Positions 13,701 through 24,097 of a stretch of DNA of 64,000 nucleotides are shown here, one piece after another (the stretch's first letter is position 1; every line of letters starts with the position of its first letter). The notes beneath the pieces are model-generated. The model worked only from the letters and a program-made list of their open reading frames with translations. It had not been told where the DNA came from and ran no database searches. The DNA lies in NCBI GenBank assembly GCA_025602905.1, contig JAHLKI010000032.1, positions 124,001 to 188,000 of the forward strand. Reading direction: 5' to 3'. The translations under genes and the position numbers were made by a program. This DNA is from Phlyctochytrium arcticum (taxonomy: Eukaryota; Chytridiomycota; Chytridiomycetes; Chytridiales; Chytridiaceae).

Positions 13701-15001
13701 TGACGCTGGTGGTCAGACACGAGAGCATGCCGTACTTATCCGTAGCTTGGGTGTGTCCCAGCTTATCGTTGCAGTAAACAAACTCGATTTGGTAGGGATC
13801 TTTTCTTAATCGATACATTGGTGCACGAGCAGAGACTTACCAATTCGAGCAGGTTGATTGGAACAAATCTCGATTTGATGCAATTGTTGAGAAGCTTTCG
13901 GCTTTCTTGGCGCAGGTTGGGTTCCGCAAGCAGAAACTCTTTTTCGTCCCGACTAGCGGATTCAGTGGCGAGAACTTGTTGAAGCGGGAAAACCCTGATC
14001 TCAAATCGTGGTACTCTGGCCCGACATTGATTGATCAAATTGGTTGGTTTACAACGCTTGTGTCAAGTCGTCAGAGAACTAACTTACCCTTTAGACGCAT
14101 TTGAGCCTCCAGAACGAGCAATTGACAAGCACTTTCGTCTGTCGATATCAGACTTCTTCAAGGGTGGCATTGGTGCAGGCGGCAGCGGTGCTGTTTCCGT
14201 TAGTGGACGCATAGAAGCTGGCAATGTCCAGGTTGGGGATGCGGTTCTCGTCATGCCGATCAACGAAAAGGGTACAGTGCGAGGTAAGTACCTTTTGGTT
14301 ACCTTCCCCATCATCGATCGTCTGAGACGTCTGTAGGCTTGGAAGTGGCCGAGGAGCCAGTAAAATGGGCGGCAGCAGGAGACAATGTGCTCATGAGTTT
14401 GTCCGGCATTGATATCACCCATGTCAAGTAAGTGGTTTATAGTTTATCCCATTTGCCCTCGTATGAACCATGCTTTCTTTCAAGTGTTGGCAGTGTGCTT
14501 TGTGACCCGAATGCCCCTATTCCCGTTACGACCCACATCAAAGCTCAAATTGTGACTTTTGAGATCCAGATCCCCCTTACCATTGGTGTTCCGGTAAGTT
14601 CCCCCAAAGTAAAACAGTTGGCAACAATACTTACTCGTCACAATTTGACAGGTCGTGTTCCATCATCAATCCCTGTCCGAGCAAGCAACCATCACAAAAC
14701 TGGTCTCACTGCTCAACAAATCCACTGGCGAGGTGACCAAGAAAAACCCTCGCGCTCTCGCCAAGAATGCAACCGCTATTGTCGAGATCAAGACCAACCG
14801 TCCTCTATGCATTGATACTTTTAGAGACAGCAAAGACATGGGTCGATTTTTACTCCGTGCCGGACCGGTTACGGTTGCTGCCGGGATTGGTAAGAGTTTT
14901 TACAATCTGCTCAAAGTCAGGAGGCCGACTAAATCATTTTTTCATCCACTCTAGTCCTCGAAATCCTATCGTTCGAAAAGGGGCTTTCCGCGGACAAATA
15001 A
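10728..15001 (+). CDS. HBS1: Hbs1-like translational GTPase (shared HBS1/SKI7 gene architecture)
   Basis: Hbs1 is an eEF1A/eRF3-type GTPase that works with Dom34/Pelota to rescue stalled ribosomes (no-go and non-stop decay). Fifteen exons were read: 10728-10767, 10828-10893, 10926-11159, 11215-11280, 11435-12805, 12858-13193, 13251-13416, 13469-13586, 13645-13791, 13853-14042, 14095-14283, 14337-14427, 14485-14593, 14652-14889 and 14955-15001. They total 3408 nt (1135 aa). The N-terminus [15 protein letters not shown] is typical of Hbs1 and is followed by an acidic stretch and the Hbs1 N-terminal helical domain. GTPase motifs are GHVDAGKS (G1), [13 protein letters not shown] (G3) and NKLD (G4), then two beta-barrel domains. 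The 1371-nt exon 5 contains the PSPDD motif and low-complexity GLFG-like repeats. Without it the protein is 678 aa, the usual Hbs1 size. The intron between exons 2 and 3 would be only 32 nt and may instead be a frameshift. Confidence 0.92.
11435..12861 (+). CDS. Alternative Ski7-like 3' end of the HBS1 transcript (predicted isoform)
   Basis: Exon 11435-12805 is flanked on both sides by phase-1 introns and is 457 codons long, so it can be skipped without changing frame. If it is kept and the next intron (12806-12857, 52 nt) is retained, translation continues 18 codons to a TAA at 12859-12861. That gives a 610-aa protein without the GTPase. Such truncated products made from HBS1 genes are known to act like yeast Ski7, linking the Ski complex to the cytoplasmic exosome. 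The exon carries [12 protein letters not shown], which resembles the PSPDD-containing segment of Hbs1/Ski7 proteins as I remember them. The isoform itself is inferred from exon phase and stop position. Confidence 0.55.
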
Positions 15002-15233
15002 TCATTGAAAGCCAGTCTATTCTAACGACTTACACTCTGTATTTATGGGCTTGCCCTACATATTCTGCATTTCAAAAGCAAGTCCAAAACATCGCTTTTT
15101 GTTCTATTTTCCACCCAGGGCAAAGAGAGTACAGTACGCAAAGTGTTTAATCTCTATTCAACTTCGATAGAAGCTATGGATGGCCATGTATGGGCGTCAA
15201 TTTACAAAACAAGTTTCAAATACATTACAAGAC

Positions 15234-17821
15234 TTATTGATATGGAGGCCACGTCCCGCCGCCTGGTTTCATGGGTGTATGCATCATTCCGGGATGTGGT
15301 TGTTGACGGTAGGGCATTTGTCCGGGAATCACATGTGCTGCCATCGTCTGTTGGGGTACTGGCATATTCTGACTAATGTGCATATGCTGAGGCTGTTGTG
15401 GGGTTGGTGGTTGTTGGGATGCGCTAAAGGCATGGGTTTGGTAGGTTGAGGCACCGGCGGGTACAATGCCAGCCGCCATATTTGGCGAGCTCAGTCCGGT
15501 CATTGATGTGTACGGTGCGCGGAGGGCGCTGGACGGAGACATGTACTGATTGGACAGCTGTTGCGGTGCGGCGAGAGACATTGTTTGCGGCGTGTTACTA
15601 CCATACATGGTTTGCATCGCATATGGGTTGGTGGTTTGTGGTATGTGATGGTACGGGGTGGTGACTTGGGACATGTGGTTAAGCGCTGGTGACGTGCCGA
15701 CCAGGCCCCCGCCGGTCATGGAGATGGCTGGGGAAGGATTCATTTGGTAGGCCACCGGACTATTTGAGGATTGTTGGGTCATGCCACCATACTTTAGGTT
15801 TTGGAGGTATGGGTTGTTGCTAATGTTTCCAGCCGTTAGGGGGGTCCCGCTTCTAGTCGCCATGCCCGCCGTGTTCATTGGCGCATAGCCGCTTGATAAA
15901 CCAGCCGCTGGAGATTGATACATCGAGGCCGAGGCGCCCATGGACATGGAACCCACAGCTGGGGATCCTCCATTGACGATGGGTGTATTCGCATAAGTGG
16001 TGTTGGTAGGTGCCCGCATAGGGGTAGAGTAGGAGATACTGGTTCGCCCTGAATTAGGAATTGAAGATGGCAGTCTTGGTGGAACATAATCTCCCGTCGT
16101 GCTGTTTGGGGGTATAGCACCAGCATTTGTTGGAAGGGCCGTCTTTCCACCTAAATTGGATGGATACGTATACTGCTTGCGTGGCGGCAATGTGCCCTTG
16201 AAAGCGGGCTCATAAAGGCGTAATGTTGACATGTACTTTTCGATCAGCTCTGCCGGGAGCACCTCGCCTGGGGCAACGCGGCTGCTGAGATGCCGGAGAT
16301 TTTCAGACAGGGTGCGTGCTAAAGAAGAATTTTAGAACTTTTTCGATGAACTCGAAACCAATTTGCGAGTGGATGCCTACCGATATCGAGCTCGAATTCG
16401 GGCACTTCACTCAAATTCTGCTGGAATCGCCAAGCTTGGCATTCTACCAAATCTGCCAACAAATCTGCGTTCACGTCCAATATCTCATCCAGCGCCATGG
16501 TTTCGATATCGCGCTTTTCTCCAAAGTTCGTTGATGAGGAATTGTATTCTTGATCTTGCATCTTGTCATTTTCGCTTCCCGCCTTCTCTCTCAGAAGCTT
16601 TGGAACTGACAAAACCGTATCAAGATCAATACCCACTTCCCGAAACGCCCTTGCTGTCTCTGGATCCGGTGATGGGCTGTCAATTTGAGCGGGCGGTGGG
16701 CTCATTGTATTAATATCCACCGCATCGTCGCCGTCCGGTATTGAGCCATTGCAGATCTTTATGCCCTCAGGCAGTGGAGGCAAATCCGATTCGTCATTGT
16801 CTTCACCGGGTTCCAGAACCACTTCGCGTCCGGGTTTCAAGCATTGTACAGACTCTGCCTGTGACAATGTTGCCATGGATGAATCTGACGTCGGTGCAAA
16901 TGTGTAATATAGTCCGTAGTCCATGAATTCAACTTTGAGCAGCTGACTTAGCTTGCCATTCCATTAAAACAAAGAAGAAGAATGCTAACCTGGAGTCGGC
17001 TCATTTCGTCGAAGAATTGGTTTATAGAGGCGGCGGGCATGAATGTTGGGCGGCTGGATGGTAGTCTTCAGCTGCGGGACTTTCTCCTGATTTTCCGAGT
17101 ATGAGGGTATAACCGCTACACGCATGACATCTTCCACTGCAAAGGATTGATTCGGAATTAGAAAACGGAACCTTTTTTCATCGTACTCAAACTTTAGCTT
17201 ACCCAGTGGGACCTCTTCCAAGGGTTTTGCTTGTAAGCTCGAGAAGAAGAAAGTACCGTCTGGGCCTCGTTGCGAGAGTGTGTAGTTTGCGGCGCGAAGA
17301 TTACGCTCCTTCACCTCCTAATTCACCAGATGTAAGTTCACTACCATCCAATTATCCATCTCTCACATCTATCCGTACCGTCGGTTTTGGTTTCACCTGG
17401 GGTGTCGGGGTCGGAGACTCCTCCGGCCCAATAGTCAGATTCCTCGGGAACCGTGCATACTGACTATTTATCACCCTAGTCCCAAACTTCCACAGTATTT
17501 GGGCCGCCCGGTATATCTTGCTGCCCACGGGGTAAACCATCAACGCATTCCGCATCATCAAATCGAAATCATCCTGCACTTCACGGAGAGTCCCGTATGT
17601 GCGATCCGAGACTTTTTGTTCCATGGTTTTGAAGTCCATTGGGGTTTTAATCAACTCGAGATATCGAACATCAGCTGTCGGGTCTACGGAACGCGTGAAA
17701 TACTCTTCTTCGTCTTCCCTGCAAATTCATATTCAGCACAAGGGTAAAAGCGAAACCCACAGTATCCTTACGTTGACAGGACAAAGACAATCTTTTCCAG
17801 GGCATCGTAGAGTTCCTCCAT
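15234..17821 (-). CDS. BRD7/BRD9-like bromodomain protein with prion-like C-terminus
   Basis: Probable subunit of a SWI/SNF-type chromatin remodeller. Five exons, 17772-17821, 17379-17718, 16990-17317, 16381-16932 and 15234-16318, sum to 2355 nt (784 aa) with consistent phases. The start ATG at 17821 gives MEELYDALEKIVF, the first bromodomain helix. The bromodomain covers roughly residues 1-100 (YLELIKTPMDF, then RNALMVYPVGSKIY). A segment DYGLYYTFAPTSDSSMATLS matches the BRD7/BRD9 DUF3512-type motif, followed by helices through LSENLRHLSSRVAPGEVLP. The last 300 residues are rich in Gln, Asn, Pro, Ser, Gly and Met. The usual acetyl-lysine-binding Asn appears to be Tyr when aligned to BRD7 from memory. 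TAF- or RSC-type bromodomain proteins are alternatives, but the DYG..FAP motif argues for BRD7/9. Confidence 0.8.
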
Positions 17822-17898
17822 AGTTGGCTTTCAGTTCTGTTAATTTCGGCTGGGAAAGGAAGGGGAAGGCTCAAGCAAACCCGCAGAACGTGCTTAGA

Positions 17899-17954
17899 CC
17901 AAAAGGGGGGTAAATGATGCCGAAAGAAGGCAAAGTACTTCGAGTGCTGCGCCA
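17899..17954 (+). repeat. Copy 1 of a dispersed promoter repeat
   Basis: A stretch of about 56 bp containing a run of six G, then an A-rich part and the string caaagtactt, recurs with scattered differences at 20272-20327. It lies about 80 bp upstream of the bromodomain gene start. No terminal inverted repeat was seen. Confidence 0.6.
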
Positions 17955-18007
17955 GATCCCAACCCTGATGGCATCGAGAGAGTAGTAATATAGCGCGGCT
18001 CGCCATC

Positions 18008-18140
18008 TTCGCTTGACTCTCCCTTCAGTCGAGCCAAGCTCGGTCTGGATCGGACTCATCCGTTGCTGGAAGATGGCTCAAATCCGAGTTTCGCTTGACT
18101 CTCCCGAATCTGGGCTTATCCATTGCTGGAAGATGGTTCA
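18008..18140 (+). repeat. Imperfect direct repeat (gcttgactctccc / ttgctggaagatgg)
   Basis: Two strings, gcttgactctccc and ttgctggaagatgg, each occur twice in the same order in this stretch. They start at about 18011 and 18093, and at about 18063 and 18123. This suggests a short tandem duplication that has since diverged. It lies upstream of the bromodomain gene and encodes nothing. Confidence 0.55.
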
Positions 18141-18244
18141 ACAAGCAGCCAGTTTGGAAATGAAGTGGAAGCAACCTTGAAAGGAGGTGGTAAAAGAGGT
18201 GATAAATAGTGAGGAAAGGAAGGAAGGGTGGGCATCCGTTACAT

Positions 18245-18790
18245 TAATCGCCTGGTGGTAACAGCAGGGAATTTCCTTCAAGGGGTATATGTGGTCCTGG
18301 ACAGCACGTTCAAAATGACCCAGAAAAACAGTAATAGCGCATAAAGAGAAGAAGGGAAAACGGAATGACCTTTGATCTGCTGGACCAAGACCCGTAGTTT
18401 ATCGCAAACATCAAATAATGAAATTATCAGCAGTGTGTGCCAAGGATGTATGATGAATAGTAAGGACGGGAAGGAAATGTGAACAGCAGAAAAATCGTAT
18501 TCCTCCCGAGAAAACGGGTGGCAACAGTGGAGAATTTCTTTCGAGGAGTAAATGTGATACAGGACATACATATTCAAAGTAACCCAGAAAAACAGTAACA
18601 TAAGAATGGAAGGTAGATTCAAAAGAAGTGATCTGAAAAAAGTAGCGCTTAAAGCGAAGAAGTGAGAGCGGAAGGACATCGATCTAGTGGACTAAGGCCC
18701 GTAGATTATAGCAAAGATCAAACAATAAAATTCTTAGGCTGGAAAAGCAGTGTATGCCAGGAATGCATAAATAGCGGAAATAGAGAACAT
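18245..18790 (+). repeat. Diverged tandem duplication, unit about 265-315 bp
   Basis: The order of blocks (ggtggtaacag-type start, then cccagaaaaacagtaa, then cccgtag, then agcagtgtgtgcca) is found in 18245-18460 and again in 18508-18775 with many substitutions and indels. The spacing grows from 264 to about 316 bp across the unit, so the second copy carries insertions. Both units are AT-rich and have no convincing reading frame. This is the main content of the gap between the bromodomain gene and the SANT-like gene. Confidence 0.65.
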
Positions 18791-19492
18791 CGGCGTTTGG
18801 GGGCAGAGGGATTCGTTGTGGTTGCTTTGACTGCCCGCCACACGTCCATTGACGACCGAATTTTTTTGTATGATGGTGGTTCTTTGGTTTTGTCTCAATA
18901 TACGGAACAATTCGGCTGTTGTCTAGAAAAACGTAGGTGTAAGCGACCCTCATATAAAAGCAGAGTTTCTCCCGGACGACGGCTGCAGCGAATCCTTTAC
19001 GTAGAAATCAAAAAATCACTTCCTCGTTTCCCCTTCACTCGACACCGACACAGAGACCAGCTCAAAGTCAAGGCATTCAAGTTACGAGAGGCCGATAATC
19101 GCCTTCGGCCGTTGAGCCAATCACCCAAGCCATCCCAGGCGACTTGAAAGTTGGTGAAAACCCCAACGGCGCCCGTTTGCAAACCCGTGCAGCCGCCAGG
19201 AAGATGGTTATTGGAGCACCTACCTTTCGTTCCGCGAGCAGCCTCTTCGCCAAACTTAGTTCTTCGTTCGCTCCTTCCGCAACTATCGTTTCCAAACTCT
19301 GGACCCACGTGAAGTTGGGATCGGGTTCAAGTCGACCTCCCTCATTGTAAAAACCCTTCGGGCTCCACGACAAGGCTCCTTCGCTTGAAAGTACGAATGC
19401 ACGGACATCTTGATTCTGAGGACGTGAGGAAAACGCGGGTACGTTGAATGATTAGATTTCAAGAAACATTGACCGACGTGCGCAATAGGACT

Positions 19493-20012
19493 TACTCATC
19501 ATCAGAAGCTGGATCAGTGCCCTCGGTACCACCTTCGGCATCCACGGATTTGGACGCATATGCTGCCAAACTATTGTAAACCTGCAAAAAGTGTTAAGTT
19601 CATCCAGAAAGACCCTGAGCCGCAATTGTAACTAACCTGCTCTGACATCGTTGTCTTATTCAACGTTGACACAAAACCTTCGCCACCGGTTCCCCCACAT
19701 TTGTCTCTGATCGCCTGAGAAACTTTCATCACTATGCGTATAACAACACGAATGGAAGATGTTGAATGAACCTTGTATGTTGCAAGCAGCTTGTCATACT
19801 TGTCTGTCATGCGTTTCGACTCGCAGCCAGTCAGCACTGGATAAGACTTGATGAATCCCGCGACTTGGTTGCTTTTGGCCTCGTGCTCGCCCATCAGATC
19901 ATGGATCGCTTGGAGGAGGGCAATAACTTGTTCCTCGGTCCATTTCTCACCCTCCACATCTCCGGCTGCAACCTTCGCATGGCGGGCCGCTTCTTTTCCT
20001 CGGCTTTGAGTA
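19493..20012 (-). CDS. Myb/SANT-like domain protein, 5' end unclear
   Basis: Three exons can be read on the minus strand: about 19957-19772, 19714-19637, and 19581 down to a TAA at 19493-19495. They encode EGEKWTEEQVIALLQAIHDL, a segment ending TDKYDKLLATYK, a short Gly-rich exon, and an acidic end DPASDDE. The Trp-Thr-Glu-Glu start and helical spacing fit the Myb/SANT-like DNA-binding domains of fungal proteins and of the accessory protein of PIF/Harbinger elements. No in-frame ATG precedes the domain. The likely start ATG (near 20014, downstream of a TATATA at about 20082-20087) is in another frame. The gene may be frameshifted, or its first exon may be missed. A further open frame at 19077-19420 could be a spliced extension. 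Confidence 0.45.
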
Positions 20013-20032
20013 CATCGTTGCGCTGCGTGCGT

Positions 20033-20059
20033 TGCGTGTGATGCGTGTGATGCGTGTGA
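20033..20059 (+). repeat. Short tandem repeat, tgcgtgtga x3
   Basis: Three exact 9-bp units lie just upstream of the candidate start of the SANT-like gene, within what would be its 5' leader. Confidence 0.85.
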
Positions 20060-20271
20060 TGGGACTCGAGGGGAGAGAGAGATATATAGGAGACTGACTC
20101 AACGCGACTGACAGCACAGGACTCTCAAGCCACATAGTGACGGAGAGAGAGAAAGCCCTTCTAGAAGCCCTTTGACTCGGTGCAAATCAACGAACAGCGA
20201 CCTGTCAGACTGTCAGTGGGGGCATGGGGCATGGTCTGGGGCATGGTATACCGGTCAGATACCGGTAAGTG

Positions 20272-20327
20272 CCAAAAAAGGGGGGTAATGACACCAAAAG
20301 AAGACAAAGTACTTCCGTTACTGCGCA
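20272..20327 (+). repeat. Copy 2 of a dispersed promoter repeat
   Basis: This is the second copy of the segment at 17899-17954, in the same orientation. It lies about 200 bp upstream of the Dpb3-like start codon. The two copies flank a 2.3-kb block that contains the tandem duplication and the SANT-like gene. Confidence 0.6.
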
Positions 20328-20521
20328 AGTGTTCACACTCCCAAGTTCTGTCACAAGTATCCCCCGCAGGATCCCCCGGACGATCAGAGCAAAATCGCAA
20401 CTAATAACGCATAAGAACCATTGAAGAGAGCCCTCCACACTCGAGAACTTTGTACAGACCCCCACCCGAAAACCCACATTTTCATCGAGTCTCAAGTCTC
20501 ACCGGCGATCTACCACAAAAG

Positions 20522-21117
20522 ATGACAACACCAGACATGTCCGTCGATGCCGAGGCCGAAACCGCCTCGTCTCCAAGCACATCCCCCCGCCCCCAATCCC
20601 AATCCCCCCAGGCCCCCCTCACATCCTCATCCTTTTCCCTTCCAACTTCCCAAATCCAAGACACCCCAGATGCACAATCTCCACCTGCGCGGGGGACAGC
20701 AGCACCCCTCGTCCGGGCCTCAGCGACCTCCCATCAAACATTAAAGACGTCGTTCCCGCAGGCAAGAGTCAAGTCGATTATGCGGGAAGACAAGGATTTG
20801 TCGATGGTGACGAGTGATGCCATTTTTGCGGCGACGCTTGCGACGGAAATGTTTTTGGAGCATTTGGTGGAAAAGAGTTTTGAGATGACGAGGAGTGAGG
20901 GGCGGAAGGCAGTGAACTACAAGGATGTGGCAAAAGCAGTGGCAGAACATGGGGAAATGGCTTTCCTCGAGGGTAGGTCTTTTGGAGATTGCGAATTTGA
21001 GCGTGATTTGCTGATTTTCCCGATCATTTAGATGTCATTCCTGCAACAGTACCATTACGGCAGGCACTTGAAAACAAAGCCAAACTAGATACAGCTAGGC
21101 AGGAAGAGACTGTTTGA
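20522..21117 (+). CDS. Histone-fold protein, DNA polymerase epsilon Dpb3/CHRAC-type subunit
   Basis: Small histone-fold subunit that pairs with a Dpb4-like partner in DNA polymerase epsilon or in a CHRAC-type remodeller. Two exons, 20522-20972 and 21032-21117, give 178 aa and join LE to DVIPATVPLRQ. The first 75 residues are a Ser/Pro-rich disordered tail. The histone fold begins at FPQARVKSIMREDKDLSMVT and continues through SDAIFAATLATEMFLEHLV to YKDVAKAVAEHGEMAFLED, covering all three helices. The pattern R-V-K-x-I-M-R-x-D matches POLE4/Dpb3 and Dpb3-like (CHRAC) proteins better than NF-YC, but NF-YC-like or Bur6-like roles are not excluded. The ATG chosen is the first in frame that precedes the acidic tail. 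The gene converges on GSIII with 289 bp between stop codons. Confidence 0.8.
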
Positions 21118-21406
21118 ATGTAGCGGAAGCGTTTTGTGTTGTACATGGTCTTTATTTAAGAGTTGCATTCCCCAGCGTAATTTACCTTGTAGCTCCGTCG
21201 GAGTCTCTTCTTTGAATGCACCAGAGGTGTGGCAAGAACGGCAAGAACCATGCACAGACGTTTTCAAAACAATTACGTGTAATATTGAAATACGAGGGTC
21301 CAGCAAAAAAAAACAAAAGGGGAATACAAGGGTGAAAGAGAGTGATGAGCGACGGGGTAACGAGAGAGTAGGTGCAGGGTGGCAACAGAGAGGATCATGG
21401 ACAAAT

Positions 21407-23991
21407 CTAGAAGAGGAGCTCGGTGTACTTGGGGTAAGGCCAGTGTTTGTCGGAAACGTAAACCTCGAGGGCGTCAGCGGCGTGGCGGACAGACTCGAGA
21501 GCAGTAGTCAACTCCTCGCCGGCAATGTCGCCCTGCTTGTCCTCAGGTGCGCTGTTGATGCGGTCAATGACCTCGCCGAGCTTCTCAACGTGGGAGTGCA
21601 ATTCACTTGCGGCCTTGCTGATAGCGGCGAGAGTCTTCCATTCTGGTGAGTCCTTGATTTCGAGTCCCAAGTTCTTTTGGCCGTTCAGAGAGTCAGTGAG
21701 TTCCTTCTTGAAGACGTAGGCGGCGGGGAGAACTCCTTGGAGGATCATGTTGCGGAGAGTGTTACCCTCGATGATCAGGTCCTTGGCGTACTTCTCCATC
21801 AGGATGTGGAAACGTGAGTGCAACTCACCCTCGGTGAAAATGCCGAGAGAGGTCAAAAGTTTGGAGTGCTGGGGAGCCAACAACTGGCGGAAAGCAACTG
21901 GGCAAGACTTGATGTTGGGGAGACCACGCTTCTCGGCTTCGACGACCCACTCGTCAGAGTAGTTGTTACCTTCGAAGCGGATGTGTTTGCTGGACTTGAT
22001 GTATTTGCGAACGACGTTCAAGATATCGTCGATGGATGGCTCGGGCTTGCTGCCCTTCTCCTTGGCCAAATCCACAGTAATGGCAGTGAGAGACTCGGCA
22101 ACAGCAGAGTTCAGCAACACGACGGGGAAGGATGGGGATTGTTTGGAACCAACGGCACGGAATTCAAACTTGTTTCCAGTGAAGGCAAATGGAGATGTTC
22201 GGTTACGGTCAGTCAAGTCACGAGCAATCTGAGGAAGGGTGGACACCTTCAAGTCGAGAACAGTTCCGCCGACCTTGACTACCTGGAGGTGGGGTTGCGA
22301 GAAGTTGCGAACATCACGCTTCTCCTCCAAAGAGTTGAGGACCTCGGTCAAGTGATCACCCAAGAAAGCGGAAACGATTCCTGGGGGGGCCTCGTTGGCA
22401 CCGAGACGGTGCTCGTTACTGGCGCTAGCAATAGACGCACGCAAAAGTCCACCGTACTTGTAGACGGCATCAAGAGTGGCAACAAGGAAAAGAAGGAAAC
22501 GGTAGTTGCTCTCGGGCTTCAGGGTAGGGTCCAACAAGTTGTCACCGCTGTCGGTGGACATGGACCAGTTGCAGTGCTTTCCGCTACCGTTAACTCCCTT
22601 GAAGGGCTTCTCGTGGAAAAGAACCTTCAACTTGTGACGGTGGGCAACTGAGTGCAAAGTCTCCATAACAACCAAGTTGTGGTCAACAGCAACAGATGCT
22701 TCCTCGAAGATGGGAGCCATCTCAAACTGGTTGGGGGCGACTTCGTTGTGACGGGTCTTGATTGGGACTCCGAGCTTGTACAGCTCGAGCTCGGCCTCAC
22801 TGATGGCAGCAAGGACACGGCTGGGGATCTGTCCAAAGTAATGGTCCTCAAGTTGTTGGTGCTTGGGGGGAACGGTGCCAACAAGGGTACGGCCAGTAAT
22901 CTTCAAGTCAGGACGAAGGTTGTAGAGACCACGGTCAATCAAGAAGAATTCTTGTTCCGTTCCAAGAGTGGCGTAGACGTGCTTGGTGTCCTTGTCACCG
23001 AGCAGGTTCAACAGCTTGACAGCGGCATTGGACAGAACCTCTGATGATCGGAGAAGAATAGTCTTCTCGTCGAGGGCCTCACCGTTGTATGAGATGAAGA
23101 CGGAGGGGATATAGAGGATGGCGGTTCCGTGGGGACCCTTGCGGAGGAACATGGGGCTAAACATCTCATTAGTCAACGGGCACGGTTAAAGGGTCATTGA
23201 AGAGAATAGTACCTTGTAGTGTCCCAGATTGTGTATCCACGAGCTTCGAAGGTAGATCGCATACCACCGTTGGGGAAAGAAGACGCATCAGGCTCAGACT
23301 GCAAAAGCTGGGATCCAGAAAAGGCATCGATGGCAGAAGTCTAAAAAAGCAAGGTATGAGTTTGAAATCCAATTACACTTCATCCGAAAGCGCACAAACC
23401 TCCTCAAGACCATTGGAGATGACGGTTCGGAGAGTCAAGAAACTGTCGTGCTTCTCGGCAGTGGTTCCCGTTTGGGGTTGGAACCAGTGTGTAAAGTGGG
23501 TAGCACCACTGAAATTCAATAATTAAGCATGTTTATTTGGGGGATCTCTGCAAAATACACTTACCGGTCCATGGCCCAAACCTTGACAGCGTGTGCAACG
23601 GCATCGGCGGTTGGCCTATCAAGAGACTGACGTCCCTACAAGAAAACAAACAAATTGGAGGTTAGCATCAAAGTAAAGGCATCATATTAACGCAAAGAAA
23701 ATGCGGGCAAAGGCCATTTTTGACGAATTTGCCCGAGGCAACTTTTACGAATTCCGCCTCAATCTCGCGCAATCTGTAAATATTCCGTCTGTAACATACC
23801 TTGATCTGCTGAATGAAACGGCCATAGACAGGCTTAGGCAGAGTAGTCTGCAGGTTCTTCAGGGAAAAAACGTTTGTGCCGAAAATTTCGGACGTGTAGG
23901 CAGGGCGATTGCCGGTCTGCGGCCACTCAACATTGCGTCCAGGTCGGGAAACAGATTCCTGGACGGCACCGATACGGGCTTGCTGGGACAT
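21407..23991 (-). CDS. Type III glutamine synthetase (GSIII)
   Basis: ATP-dependent glutamine synthetase (glutamate plus ammonia to glutamine) of the large GSIII class, known from bacteria and some protists and early-diverging fungi. Five exons, 23800-23991, 23565-23635, 23400-23508, 23213-23340 and 21407-23156, sum to 2250 nt (749 aa), the usual GSIII size. The start [11 protein letters not shown] is followed by the GSIII N-terminal segment ending [16 protein letters not shown]. Next come [33 protein letters not shown], the nucleotide and metal-site segment [19 protein letters not shown] and [21 protein letters not shown] helical C-terminal extension ends [12 protein letters not shown]. All catalytic blocks look intact. 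Long open frames on the opposite strand are shadows of this strongly codon-biased gene. Confidence 0.96.
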
Positions 23992-24091
23992 GGCAGGTGA
24001 CGGCTAGTGTAAGGGTGAAATATGGGTGAGGGGAAGTCGGGGCAGATGGAGATGGCTGACAAGCAGGCGAGATGGGGGATGGCGCTCGGCT

Positions 24092-24097
24092 TTTATA
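24092..24097 (-). promoter_or_regulatory. TATA box of the GSIII gene
   Basis: TATAAA on the minus strand, within gagtataaaagcc, lies about 100 bp upstream of the GSIII start codon. This is a plausible core promoter for a highly expressed enzyme. Confidence 0.6.

Noticed and set aside
19077..19420. Open frame continuing after the SANT-like gene (WVQSLETIVAEGANEELSLA)
   Set aside because: The phases of the possible splice do not fit the stop-adjacent donor, so I could not join it; it may still be real.
21818..22651. Open frame of 277 codons on the plus strand inside GSIII
   Set aside because: It is antisense to a gene with strong codon bias, which produces long shadow frames; no start context or domain.
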